A stretch of 24,469 nucleotides of DNA from Lachnospiraceae bacterium UBA1251 (GCA_002308255.1 DBVZ01000123.1:11804-36272); one strand, 5' to 3'. Shown: positions 15,842 through 23,663, numbered from the stretch's first letter. Made by a program: numbers and translations. The notes: generated by a model not told the origin, from the sequence alone.

Positions 15842-17404
15842 ATGAATATCTGCCTGCTTAACGAGTCTTTTCCGCCTGTGATAGACGGTGTCGCAAATGT
15901 TGTCCTGAATTACGCAAAGATCCTGAATGGGATGGAAGGCACCCGCGTGATGGTCGGTACGCCGCGCTATCCGGGGACCGATTATACGGTCTACCCGTAT
16001 CCTGTGACGGCTTATCAGAGCATCGCCACAGGTGAAGCTGCCAGCGGCTACCGGGCAGGAAATCCCTTTGATCAGAACGCGGCGAAAACGCTGATCGATT
16101 TCCGGCCCGACATCATTCATGCCCATTCGCCGGCCTCCTCCATTTTCATGGCGCGCGTACTGCGTTATGTCACGGAAGTTCCGATCGTCTATACGTACCA
16201 CACGAAATATGATATTGATATTGCCCGCGCCGTAAAAAGCGAGCTTCTGCAGAAAGAGACGATCAAAGCCCTTGTACAGAACGTCTCCGCATGTGATGAA
16301 GTGTGGGCCGTAAGCCGCGGGGCCGGAGAGAATCTCCGTTCGCTCGGTTACCGGGGAAGATACCGGGTCATGACGAACGGTGTGGACTTTCCGAAAGGAA
16401 AGGCATCGGAGGAAGAAGTCCGCGAAGCGGTGAGAAATTATGATCTGCCCCCGGGAGTCCCGGTTTTCCTCTTTGTAGGGAGACTGATGAATTACAAAGG
16501 ACTTCCGATGATCCTTGACGCGCTGAAAATGCTCTCGGAGACCGGAAGGGATTTCCGCATGGTATTCGTCGGCAGCGGCGGAGATAAGGACTGGCTCAAA
16601 GACAAGGCGCTGGAATATGATTTTGCCGTGGATCTCAGGGAAGAGAATGCCGCAGATAACAATAGCGGAGATAACGAGGAGCACAGGCAGAGAATCCGTC
16701 ATTTCAATTCGGAGACGATGTGCAAAGGCAAGATCATTTTCACGGGAGCCGTGCGTGACAGGAACGTGCTCCGGGCATGGAATACCAGAGCGGATCTGTT
16801 TCTTTTTCCGTCGACATTTGATACGAACGGACTGGTCGTCCGGGAGGCGGCAGCCTGCGGCCTCGCCAGTGTCCTCATTAAGGATTCCTGCGCGGCGGAA
16901 GGGATTACGGACGGTCGGAACGGCTTTATTATTCCCGAAAAGGCAGCGGCAATGGCCGCTCTTCTCGGAGAGATCTGCCGGCATCCGCAGAAAGCCGAAG
17001 ACGCGGGCGATCGGGCGATGCAGGAGATCTATATTTCCTGGGAAAGCTGCGTAAAAGAGGCTTATGAGCGGTATGCCGTGATCCTGGACAAAAAAGCGCA
17101 CGGGATCCTGCCTTCGAGAAAAAAAGACGCAGCGGAGGTTTTCCTGCGAATGGCGGGTGAAGTGACACTCACTTCCTATGACGCGTTCAATACAAGACGC
17201 GAGATCATGGAAGGAATGATGGAAAATGCCATCGAATGGAGGGAAAGCATCCGGGAGATCAGAGGGCAGGCAAAACGAAACGTGGAAGCGTTCATCGGAG
17301 ACGCGAGGAACGATATCGAAAAGCTGCGCCGGGAAGCGTTGAACAGTCTCAGGGACGTGAAAGACGACGTGGAAAAAGAGTTCGAGGAGTGGAAGAAATA
17401 CTGA
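15842..17404 (+). CDS. GT4-family glycosyltransferase with helical C-terminal tail
   Basis: A 520-residue GT-B-fold enzyme. The N-terminal domain starts NICLLNESFPPVIDGVANV and contains IIHAHSPASS and the YTYHTKYDID segment, typical of GT4 enzymes of the diacylglycerol glucosyltransferase/MgtA type. The C-terminal domain has FVGRLMNYKG (~212-221) and the donor-site stretch FPSTFDTNGLVVREAAACG (~322-340), a variant of the E-x7-E motif with Asp in first place. A hydrophilic insert (~262-290) separates two strands. The last ~75 residues (~445-520) are strongly charged and predicted helical, beyond the normal GT-B end, and may bind membrane or partners. A role in glycolipid or envelope glycan synthesis is inferred. 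AGAGGA precedes the ATG; only 19 bases separate it from ccsA, so it may be read through from that operon. No clear element is visible at 17405-17556. Confidence 0.85.
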   Translation: MNICLLNESFPPVIDGVANVVLNYAKILNGMEGTRVMVGTPRYPGTDYTVYPYPVTAYQSIATGEAASGYRAGNPFDQNAAKTLIDFRPDIIHAHSPASSIFMARVLRYVTEVPIVYTYHTKYDIDIARAVKSELLQKETIKALVQNVSACDEVWAVSRGAGENLRSLGYRGRYRVMTNGVDFPKGKASEEEVREAVRNYDLPPGVPVFLFVGRLMNYKGLPMILDALKMLSETGRDFRMVFVGSGGDKDWLKDKALEYDFAVDLREENAADNNSGDNEEHRQRIRHFNSETMCKGKIIFTGAVRDRNVLRAWNTRADLFLFPSTFDTNGLVVREAAACGLASVLIKDSCAAEGITDGRNGFIIPEKAAAMAALLGEICRHPQKAEDAGDRAMQEIYISWESCVKEAYERYAVILDKKAHGILPSRKKDAAEVFLRMAGEVTLTSYDAFNTRREIMEGMMENAIEWRESIREIRGQAKRNVEAFIGDARNDIEKLRREALNSLRDVKDDVEKEFEEWKKY

Positions 17405-17556
17405 GACCCGGAACTTTCCCTTGCAAGATGCCGGAGCCTGCGATAAACTGAATAAGCGGCGTCCTGCCGTATCGTGCGGAGTTCTTCCGTGCGTGGTCTT
17501 CACTGTTATTCAATACGATCGGTACAGGGATCACTATGCATGGAAAGGAGTTTCAC

Positions 17557-18267
17557 ATGTCGGCAGAAATTCAAAATTACGCAGTATTATGGATCTCGGA
17601 ACACATGAAGGACGATGCCGGGATCACGGTAGAAAATGTCCTGACGAAAAAAATCGGGGCTGATTCCGGAGGGTTACGGGAATATTCCCCAGGGGAGACA
17701 GAGCAGGAATATCTGAATACGGAACGGTATCTGCACATTACGAGACGGGGAAAATACGGGGAGACCTGTATAAGTTATCCGCTGGAAATGCTCGCGGCGC
17801 TTTGCGAAAGATCCGGGCCGGAATGCATGATCCGGGTCTTTAGGGAGGAACTTGGAAGAGCCGGTCTCCTTAAAGGGGAAAGACCGGAGGATCAGTTATT
17901 TATTCCGGTTTTTGATCCGAAGGGGGAGATGCCGGAGAATACCGCCGCGGTATACGGTTTAGGGTATGCGAACCGTTCCGCAAAAAAGAAACAGGCGCCG
18001 ACTGCACAGGAAATGATGGCGGAAATGGACGAGGAAGACCGGGCCCTGTTTGAGGAACTCCGGGCTCTTCGAAAAGAGATCGCCCTGTCAAAATCCGTAG
18101 CTCCTTATGTTATTTTCAGCAACCGGACGCTGGCAGCCATGTGTGAGCAGCTTCCGGTCACGCTGGAGGAACTCCGGGAACTTCCGGGCGTCGGAAAAAA
18201 GAACTCCGCCCAGTACGGAGAGGCTTTTCTGGAGCTGATCCGAAAGGGAAACGGGATACAATCTTAA
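17557..18267 (+). CDS. Stand-alone HRDC domain protein
   Basis: A 236-residue soluble protein. The C-terminal ~75 residues form an HRDC domain: an ALFEELRALRKEIA helix, VAPYVIFSNRTLAAMC, then LPVTLEELRELPGVGKK and a closing helix. HRDC is a nucleic-acid-binding helical domain normally found at the C-terminus of RecQ helicases and RNase D. No helicase or nuclease motifs occur here. The N-terminal ~150 residues are not recognised; they may include a winged-helix or RQC-like fold but this is not demonstrable by eye. The frame reaches an upstream ATG at 17536, but AAGGAG at 17545-17550 is six bases before the ATG at 17557, which I take as start. It ends 11 bases before a strong bidirectional terminator. 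Confidence 0.8.
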   Translation: MSAEIQNYAVLWISEHMKDDAGITVENVLTKKIGADSGGLREYSPGETEQEYLNTERYLHITRRGKYGETCISYPLEMLAALCERSGPECMIRVFREELGRAGLLKGERPEDQLFIPVFDPKGEMPENTAAVYGLGYANRSAKKKQAPTAQEMMAEMDEEDRALFEELRALRKEIALSKSVAPYVIFSNRTLAAMCEQLPVTLEELRELPGVGKKNSAQYGEAFLELIRKGNGIQS

Positions 18268-18278
18268 AAGAGCAGAAC

Positions 18279-18315
18279 AAAAAGGTGTGCCCCTGTGAAG
18301 GGAGCACACCTTTTT
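18279..18315. terminator. Bidirectional Rho-independent terminator
   Basis: AAAAAGGTGTGC (18279-18290) and GCACACCTTTTT (18304-18315) form a near-perfect stem extended by CCCT/AGGG; A-run on the left and T-run on the right make it functional on both strands. It separates the convergent HRDC gene and the minus-strand cyclodeaminase gene. Confidence 0.92.
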
Positions 18316-18329
18316 CCGATTTTTGAATC

Positions 18330-19385
18330 TCACAGACGGATCTTTCCGGCAAGGTCTTTTTCGAAGATCATATTCTTCTGCATATACGACCAGGTCCCGA
18401 AGCCGGCGTCTCTGACTTTTTTATAGACATCATAGGCGATGGATACGTCCGTATAAGACAGTCCCACGGCATCAAAGTAAATGAATTCTTCGTCATTTTC
18501 CCTGCCGGCTTTTGAACCGTCCAGAATATCGATCAGATTTCCGTATATGTCCTCATCCCTGAGGATCCCGTCCTTATAGCAGCGGCTGACGGTCTGTGTG
18601 CGGTGCTTAACGGTATTCCAGTCGTCACAGACGATCTTGTCCGCTTTTCGGACGACTTCATATTCGTCTTCCCATCCTCCGATATGATTGTAAAAAGCCC
18701 CTTCTTTGATCCATGCGGCTTTCAGGAGAGGTGCCTGCGCGCTTGTTGCGGTCACGATAATGTCAGCGCCCGTCACGGCTTTTTTGAGGTTTGTGTCACA
18801 GGCGATAAACTTCATGTCCGGCAGAACAGCGGACATGTCACGGATGAAATCCTGCTCCTCGAAGGATTCTTTCGCCCCTACGCGGCAGATTTTCAGACCC
18901 GGACGGACGGATTTCATACCGAGAAGGGTCATTTTCGCCTGCTCGCCGGCGCCTATAAAGCCGATCTCCGAGGAATCCGCCCGGGCGAGGCAGTCCGCGG
19001 CGGCAGAACCCATGGCGGCGACTCTCATGTTGGAGCACAGCGTTCCGTCCATGACTGCGATCGGAAATCCTTTTTCGATCTCTGACAGAACGATAATGGC
19101 AGAAAGATTCTGGACGCCGAATCGGCAGGGGTTGGGCGGAAAAACGGAGACCCACTTGACGCCGCAGATCTTTTCGTTGAGAAGAGTTGCCGGGAGGCAG
19201 TTGATCCTTTCCTGTGTCTCTTCATTAAAGATCTGGACGATCTTATCCGGAAACAGGATCTTTCCGCTTCGGAAAAGAAACAGACTTTCTTTAAGGATTT
19301 CCCGGGCAGCCCGCAGATCAAAAGCGCCCGCTTCGATAATATCTTCCTGGGAGACGGCCAGGTATCGGATTTCAGTTTTATTCAT
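18330..19385 (-). CDS. Ornithine cyclodeaminase/mu-crystallin family NAD(P)-dependent enzyme
   Basis: A 351-residue protein of the OCD/mu-crystallin superfamily. Hallmarks: Lys77 in GVKWVS at the usual catalytic-Lys position, Arg121 in NMRVAAMGSAAA (family NxRTAA), and the Rossmann loop GFIGAGEQA (142-150). The C-terminal GADIIVTATSA and IGGWEDEYEV segments are also typical. Members deaminate ornithine to proline or reduce ketimines/imines; the substrate cannot be told from sequence. The open frame runs upstream to 19670, but that part overlaps the neighbouring gene and is low-complexity out-of-frame sequence. The ATG at 19385 has GGGAGG five bases upstream. It follows the minus-strand membrane protein gene by 62 bases and may be cotranscribed. 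Confidence 0.88.
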   Translation of the reverse strand: MNKTEIRYLAVSQEDIIEAGAFDLRAAREILKESLFLFRSGKILFPDKIVQIFNEETQERINCLPATLLNEKICGVKWVSVFPPNPCRFGVQNLSAIIVLSEIEKGFPIAVMDGTLCSNMRVAAMGSAAADCLARADSSEIGFIGAGEQAKMTLLGMKSVRPGLKICRVGAKESFEEQDFIRDMSAVLPDMKFIACDTNLKKAVTGADIIVTATSAQAPLLKAAWIKEGAFYNHIGGWEDEYEVVRKADKIVCDDWNTVKHRTQTVSRCYKDGILRDEDIYGNLIDILDGSKAGRENDEEFIYFDAVGLSYTDVSIAYDVYKKVRDAGFGTWSYMQKNMIFEKDLAGKIRL

Positions 19386-19447
19386 TTTTCCTCCCAGCTG
19401 CATGAACGGATCATTGCATGCAGAAAAAATGATATTTGTTCCGGGAC

Positions 19448-20092
19448 TTATTTCTTTCCGAGATTCATCAGATGCTGCAGAAGGACGCCGCTCACACCGA
19501 GAGCAGCTGCGGCGATCAGCTGGTAGTTCGGGTGCTCCTCCATGGACGGGATCAGCTGCACAAGTGTTCTCGATGCGAGAAGGGCGCCGGAGAGCGAAGT
19601 GACGACGATGATAAACGGCTTCGCATATTTCACCGAGAGGATGCCGACCAGTACAAATGCAATGACACACACAGCGATCACGATGATCCGGTGCAGGGTC
19701 TCGCCCCTGAGGCTTTCCAGAAATTCCCGGACTGCAGGGAGAGCAGTGACTGCGTAAACCGCAGATGCCGCCGTAAATCCGCTGAAAACAAACACGCCGG
19801 CAAGATAAAGCTTATAGGCGATCAGAGAAAGAAGCGCTCCGCCTGCGAGACCGATCGCCCAGGGATACCATGTGCGAAATTCGAAGAAACGCAGGGAAAT
19901 GCCGATTCCGAGCGCAAGCCCCAGAAAGAAGCCGAGCACGCCGATCCAGAACCGGAGGAAACGATATCCGAAATAGCATTGCATCAGCGCAAGGACAAGG
20001 GAAATCAGCAGCAGTATCATCTGGATCTTTGCCAGGGTATTTTCATCGACCAGGGATAACAGATCCTGGGCAAGAGCGGGGTCAAGCATCAT
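19448..20092 (-). CDS. Seven-TM DUF4203 (TMEM198-like) membrane protein
   Basis: A 214-residue, very hydrophobic protein with about seven TM segments in three paired groups and a last single helix. Many small residues (Gly/Ala) lie within the helices: FWIGVLGFFLGLALGIGI, AIGLAGGALLSLIA, VTSLSGALLASR. The pattern and length fit the DUF4203/TMEM198 family, whose function in bacteria is unknown. No catalytic or cofactor motif was seen. AGGAGA seven bases before the ATG at 20092 supports the start; a second ATG directly follows. It is preceded on the minus strand by a good promoter (20167-20195) and followed by the cyclodeaminase gene. Confidence 0.75.
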   Translation of the reverse strand: MMLDPALAQDLLSLVDENTLAKIQMILLLISLVLALMQCYFGYRFLRFWIGVLGFFLGLALGIGISLRFFEFRTWYPWAIGLAGGALLSLIAYKLYLAGVFVFSGFTAASAVYAVTALPAVREFLESLRGETLHRIIVIAVCVIAFVLVGILSVKYAKPFIIVVTSLSGALLASRTLVQLIPSMEEHPNYQLIAAAALGVSGVLLQHLMNLGKK

Positions 20093-20166
20093 TTTTGTTC
20101 TCCTGAGCAGGACGCAGGAACGTTCCGGTCCGGCAGCCTGCCTTTTGTTCTTGTTTTTATTTATCC

Positions 20167-20195
20167 ATTTTAGTTTCTATCTTCCTTTTGGTCAA
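20167..20195 (-). promoter_or_regulatory. Promoter for the minus-strand membrane protein/cyclodeaminase pair
   Basis: On the minus strand TTGACC (20195-20190), 17-base spacer, TAAAAT (20172-20167). The start of transcription would be near 20160, giving a ~70-base leader. It diverges from the plus-strand promoter at 20213-20241. Confidence 0.55.
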
Positions 20196-20212
20196 GAAGG
20201 ACGGAAGAATAC

Positions 20213-20241
20213 TTGATTTTGTACAGGGAGAGTAGTAAAAT
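20213..20241 (+). promoter_or_regulatory. Promoter of the cobalamin riboswitch/CbiK lipoprotein transcript
   Basis: TTGATT (20213-20218), 17-base spacer, TAAAAT (20236-20241). Transcription would start near 20248, about 35 bases before the first conserved riboswitch segment. Confidence 0.55.
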
Positions 20242-20283
20242 TTCCAATAGTGATTTTTCAGTGCCGTTTCTTATGAAAAGCCG

Positions 20284-20480
20284 ATGTGCGGAGGTTTTTT
20301 AAGAAAGCGGATAATTGGGAACCGGGTGCGAATCCCGGACGATCCGGTCACTGTGATCGGCAAGTTTCAGGGCAGAATGCCATTGTGCGTAAAAACACGG
20401 CAGGCAACGAACCGTGTGAGCATGAGAAGGCGCCCCGGAGCGGCAGAGCCGTAAGTCAGGAAACCAGCTGGAAAATGCGA
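20284..20480 (+). promoter_or_regulatory. Cobalamin (B12) riboswitch aptamer
   Basis: Conserved cobalamin-aptamer elements appear in order: GTGCGGAGG near the 5' end, then GGGAACCGGGTGCGAATCCC (about 20318-20337), then GGTCACTGTGATCGG, a variable arm, and the 3' B12-box AGCCGTAAGTCAGGAAACC (from about 20446). Spacing is normal for the class. A terminator hairpin lies ~65 bases downstream, so the expected action is premature termination when a cobalamin is bound. It controls the CbiK-domain lipoprotein that begins at 20687. Exact ends of the closing stem are uncertain by a few tens of bases. Confidence 0.93.
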
Positions 20481-20542
20481 TGGTACTTCCGAAGAAAGTA
20501 AAGGTCGCTGATATTATACTTCGTCTTGTGAATGCTGCTGTA

Positions 20543-20575
20543 CCCTGCTTTCTTATAAAGCAGGGTTTTTGTTTT
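20543..20575 (+). terminator. Riboswitch expression-platform terminator
   Basis: CCCTGCTTT (20543-20551) pairs perfectly with AAAGCAGGG (20557-20565), loop CTTAT, followed by TTTTTGTTTTG. Two upstream segments can compete for its left arm/loop: TAAGAAAGC (20300-20308, in the aptamer 5' strand) is complementary to GCTTTCTTA (20547-20555), and AAGAAAG (20492-20498) to CTTTCTT (20548-20554). The stretch 20576-20686 holds only the strong ribosome site AAGGAGG of the next gene. Confidence 0.9.
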
Positions 20576-20686
20576 GTCATGGATGAAGGCTGCTGCCTTT
20601 GACCGGAAGTCCTGTCGGGAACCGAGCTTATTTCATCCGGATGGATGAAGAAGAAAAACCTTTAAGGCATTTTAAGGAGGAAGAAA

Positions 20687-23374
20687 ATGAGAAAGAAAGT
20701 CTTGGCTCTGCTCTGTGCCCTTTCTGTCAGTGTGATGGCACTGGCCGGATGCGGCAGCAAAGCGGAATCGTCTGCGGAACCGGCGTCGGAACCGGCAGCT
20801 GAGTCAGCTGAAGAAAAAGAAGAGTCTCCCGCGGAAGAAGGCAAAAGCGATCAGGAACTGGCTGACGAAGTGGCGGCCATGATCGACGCGATCTATGTCC
20901 AGGAGTGGACAGAACAGACCGAGCAGCAGTGCGCGGACGCGAAAGCGGGCTGGGATGCCCTGACCGACGCGCAGAAGGAACTGGTCGAAGGAGAAGAGGC
21001 CGACCCGGATTATTTCGGAAGAGATACTGGCGATGCTTCGAAGGATGATCCGAGAAACGGCGACGACATCGGCGAAAATGAACTGCTTGTTGTCAGCTTC
21101 GGTACTTCTTTCAACGACAGCCGCGCCGAAGATATCGGCGGCATCGAAAAAGCTCTGGAAGCGGCTTATCCGGACTGGTCGGTAAGAAGAGCGTTCACTG
21201 CTCAGATCATCATGAACCATGTCCTCGCCCGTGACGGAGAGAAGATCGACAACGTGAAGCAGGCGCTTGACCGCGCGGTCGCGAACGGCGTCAAGAACCT
21301 CGTGATCCAGCCGACACATCTTATGCACGGCGCGGAATACGACGAGCTCATGGAAGAAGTCAAGAACTATGAAGACAAGTTTGAATCCGTTAAAGTGGCG
21401 GAACCGCTGCTTGGCGAAGTCGGCGCAGACGCGACTGTGATCAACGCGGACAAGGAAGCAGTCGCGAAAGCGGTTGTAGACGCAGCAGTGGCATCGGGCG
21501 GATTTGACAGCCTGGAGTCCGCGGAAGCAGGCAGCACGGCGTTCGTACTGATGGGCCACGGCACATCGCACACCGCGAATGTGACCTACAGCCAGATGCA
21601 GACACAGATGGATAAGCTCGGCTACAAGAACGTGTTCATCGGCACGGTTGAAGGCGAACCGGAAGAGACCGAGTGCTCGGTCGTCATCGACAAAGTCAAG
21701 GCGGCGGGATACAAGAACATCATTCTTCGCCCGCTGATGGTCGTCGCAGGCGATCACGCGAACAACGACATGGCGGATCCGGAAGATGAAGAGTCCTGGC
21801 TGAGCCAGTTCATGGCATCGGGGGCATTTGAGACCGTCAACTGCCAGATCGAAGGCCTCGGCCGCATTCCGGCAGTGCAGGAACTCTATGTTGCACATTC
21901 AGCTGCAGTTATCGGCGGTTCCGCGAAACTTGCAGACGGCGAATATGATGTCAAATTTGAAACCGACAGCTCCATGTTCCATGTCAATGAGACCAAGAAC
22001 GACATGGGCATCCTGACCGTAAAAGACGGCGAGATGACCGTTCATATCGTTCTGGCTTCCAAGAACATCGTCAACCTCTTCCCCGGCAAAGCGGAAGATG
22101 CCGCAAAAGAAGGCGCTGAACTGCTTCAGCCGACAGAAGAAGAAGTCGAGTATGGCGACGGAACAAAGGATACCGCTTATGCGTTTGACGTTCCGGTTCC
22201 GGTCCTCGATGAAGAATTCGATCTCGCTCTGATCGGCACGAAGGGCAAATGGTATGACCACAAGGTCGTTGTTTCCAGCCCGGTAGCAGAGATCACGGAA
22301 GCTGATCATGCGGCAGCGGATGCTGTGGCGGCTATGATCGATGCGATCTATGTCCAGGAGTGGACAGAACAGACCGATCAGCAGTGCGCAGACGCGAAGG
22401 CCGGCTGGGATGCCCTGACGGACGTCCAGAAGGAACTCGTGGAAGGCGAAGAGGCGGATCCGGATTACTTCGGAAGAGATACCGGCGATGCTTCGAAGGA
22501 CGATCCGAGAAACGGCGACGACATCGGCGAAAACGAACTGCTGGTCGTCAGCTTCGGTACTTCCTTCAACGACAGTCGCGCAGAGGATATCGGCGGCATT
22601 GAAAAAGCTCTTGAAGAAGCTTATCCGGATTGGTCGGTCCGCAGAGCTTTCACGGCGCAGATCATTATCAACCATGTCCAGGCCCGTGACGGAGAGAAGA
22701 TCGACAACGTGAAGCAGGCTCTTGACCGCGCAGTTGCGAACGGCGTCAAGAACCTCGTGATCCAGCCGACGCACCTTATGCACGGCGCGGAATATGACGA
22801 GCTTATGGACGCTGTCAAAGAGTACGAAGGAAAGATTGAGTCCGTTAAAGTCGCGGAACCGCTTCTCGGCGAAGTCGGCGCGGATGCTACCGTGATCAAT
22901 GCGGACAAAGAAGCTGTTGCGAAAGCAGTTGTTGACGCAGCGTGGAAATCGGGCGGATTTGAAAGCCTTGAGTCCGCGGAAAAACTCAGCACGGCATTCG
23001 TGCTCATGGGTCACGGCACATCGCACACCGCTAATGTCACTTACAGCCAGATGCAGACGCAGATGGACAAGCTCGGCTACAAGAACGTGTTCATCGGCAC
23101 GGTCGAAGGCGAACCGGAAGAGACGGAATGCGGCGTTGTTATCGACAAGGTCAAGGCGGCGGGCTACAAGAACGTCATCCTTCGCCCGCTGATGGTCGTC
23201 GCAGGCGATCACGCGAACAACGATATGGCGGATCCGGAAGATGACGAGTCCTGGATCAGCCAGTTCACGGCATCGGGTGCATTTGAGACTGTTAACTGCG
23301 ATATCGCAGGTCTCGGCCGGATTGAAGCGGTCCAGCAGCTGTATGTTGCGCACACAGGGGCTGTAATCAAATAA
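20687..23374 (+). CDS. Surface lipoprotein with two CbiK-type sirohydrochlorin cobaltochelatase domains
   Basis: An 895-residue lipoprotein: signal peptide with lipobox ALAGC (Cys22) and an Ala/Glu/Ser-rich spacer (~25-58). A helical module (~60-102, with WDALTDAQKELVEG) precedes CbiK domain 1 (~130-405). A beta-rich NEAT-like domain (~410-545) follows, then a second copy of the helical module and CbiK domain 2 (~615-890). Both CbiK copies keep the chelatase residues: His211/His696 in PTHLMHG, His291 and His295 / His776 and His780 in MGHGTSH, and the PLMVVAGDHANNDMA motif. Soluble CbiK inserts cobalt into sirohydrochlorin; secreted CbiK is known from Desulfovibrio (CbiKP, which also binds heme). 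Outside a Gram-positive cell, capture of metal, tetrapyrrole or corrinoid is more plausible than pathway chelation; this is inference. Controlled by the cobalamin riboswitch. AAGGAGG fixes the start. The halves differ at about 26 of ~345 aligned residues. Confidence 0.92.
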   Translation: MRKKVLALLCALSVSVMALAGCGSKAESSAEPASEPAAESAEEKEESPAEEGKSDQELADEVAAMIDAIYVQEWTEQTEQQCADAKAGWDALTDAQKELVEGEEADPDYFGRDTGDASKDDPRNGDDIGENELLVVSFGTSFNDSRAEDIGGIEKALEAAYPDWSVRRAFTAQIIMNHVLARDGEKIDNVKQALDRAVANGVKNLVIQPTHLMHGAEYDELMEEVKNYEDKFESVKVAEPLLGEVGADATVINADKEAVAKAVVDAAVASGGFDSLESAEAGSTAFVLMGHGTSHTANVTYSQMQTQMDKLGYKNVFIGTVEGEPEETECSVVIDKVKAAGYKNIILRPLMVVAGDHANNDMADPEDEESWLSQFMASGAFETVNCQIEGLGRIPAVQELYVAHSAAVIGGSAKLADGEYDVKFETDSSMFHVNETKNDMGILTVKDGEMTVHIVLASKNIVNLFPGKAEDAAKEGAELLQPTEEEVEYGDGTKDTAYAFDVPVPVLDEEFDLALIGTKGKWYDHKVVVSSPVAEITEADHAAADAVAAMIDAIYVQEWTEQTDQQCADAKAGWDALTDVQKELVEGEEADPDYFGRDTGDASKDDPRNGDDIGENELLVVSFGTSFNDSRAEDIGGIEKALEEAYPDWSVRRAFTAQIIINHVQARDGEKIDNVKQALDRAVANGVKNLVIQPTHLMHGAEYDELMDAVKEYEGKIESVKVAEPLLGEVGADATVINADKEAVAKAVVDAAWKSGGFESLESAEKLSTAFVLMGHGTSHTANVTYSQMQTQMDKLGYKNVFIGTVEGEPEETECGVVIDKVKAAGYKNVILRPLMVVAGDHANNDMADPEDDESWISQFTASGAFETVNCDIAGLGRIEAVQQLYVAHTGAVIK
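20864..21911 (+). repeat. Internal duplication, copy 1 (helical module plus CbiK domain 1)
   Basis: This segment realigns with 22319-23366 at a constant offset of 1455 bases (485 codons) with no indel from AAMIDAIYV to AVI. Most base differences are third-position silent changes, so the duplication is old enough for silent divergence while the protein is held nearly constant. Confidence 0.9.
22319..23366 (+). repeat. Internal duplication, copy 2 (helical module plus CbiK domain 2)
   Basis: Second copy of the unit at 20864-21911. Amino-acid changes cluster in the segment around 22809-22990 (after the first catalytic His) and near the C-terminus; all putative catalytic residues are unchanged. 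Confidence 0.9.
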
Positions 23375-23391
23375 GATAATAAAAATACTAT

Positions 23392-23409
23392 TGTCACCTG
23401 TATGTGACA
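23392..23409. repeat. Short perfect inverted repeat downstream of the CbiK lipoprotein gene
   Basis: TGTCAC, six-base spacer, GTGACA, located 18 bases after the stop and 7 bases before the terminator stem. It has the form of a dimeric regulator site or a small RNA hairpin; no promoter is placed to use it as an operator. Confidence 0.5.
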
Positions 23410-23415
23410 GCGGAG

Positions 23416-23454
23416 CAGGTGCCCGGAGAAGAAACACTCCGGGCACCTGTTTTA
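23416..23454 (+). terminator. Rho-independent terminator of the CbiK lipoprotein transcript
   Basis: CAGGTGCCCGGAG (23416-23428) and CTCCGGGCACCTG (23437-23449) form a perfect 13-bp stem with an eight-base loop, followed by TTTTAT. Confidence 0.93.
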
Positions 23455-23512
23455 TACTTCCGAAGAGAGAACGGAAAGTGCGAAAAGTTCTGTATTTTCG
23501 CGAAGATTCACC

Positions 23513-23541
23513 TTGACACTCCAAAAACCATATACTATAAT
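23513..23541 (+). promoter_or_regulatory. Consensus sigma-A promoter of rplM-rpsI
   Basis: TTGACA (23513-23518), exactly 17 bases, TATAAT (23536-23541): a perfect vegetative promoter, as expected for ribosomal protein genes. Transcription should start near 23548. Confidence 0.92.
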
Positions 23542-23547
23542 ATCACG

Positions 23548-23650
23548 GTGCGACGCGAGAAGTATGCCCATGCCAAAGCCCCGGAATGGCCATGCGGAGG
23601 CGTCATTTACAACATATATTATTATAGATAGAAACAGTTATTGATTGACT
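23548..23650 (+). promoter_or_regulatory. Probable ribosomal protein L13 leader (autoregulatory mRNA structure)
   Basis: The ~115-base untranslated leader of rplM contains a long-range stem GACGC (23552-23556) / GCGTC (23600-23604) enclosing a GC-rich arm, then an AU-rich single-stranded stretch leading to the ribosome site. Firmicutes commonly carry an L13-binding leader here that represses rplM-rpsI. Position and general shape fit; I cannot verify the consensus fold by eye. Confidence 0.45.
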
Positions 23651-23663
23651 TGGAGGATAAACC

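Noticed and set aside
15785..17503. 572-codon antisense frame opposite the glycosyltransferase
   Set aside because: The sense strand encodes a complete GT4 protein with motifs and a ribosome site; the antisense product has none.
19386..19670. N-terminal extension of the cyclodeaminase-family protein
   Set aside because: It overlaps the neighbouring minus-strand gene in another frame, and GGGAGG right before ATG 19385 defines the real start.
20804..23524. Two long antisense frames opposite the CbiK lipoprotein, similar to each other
   Set aside because: Their mutual similarity is a by-product of the sense-strand duplication; no start signals or domains.
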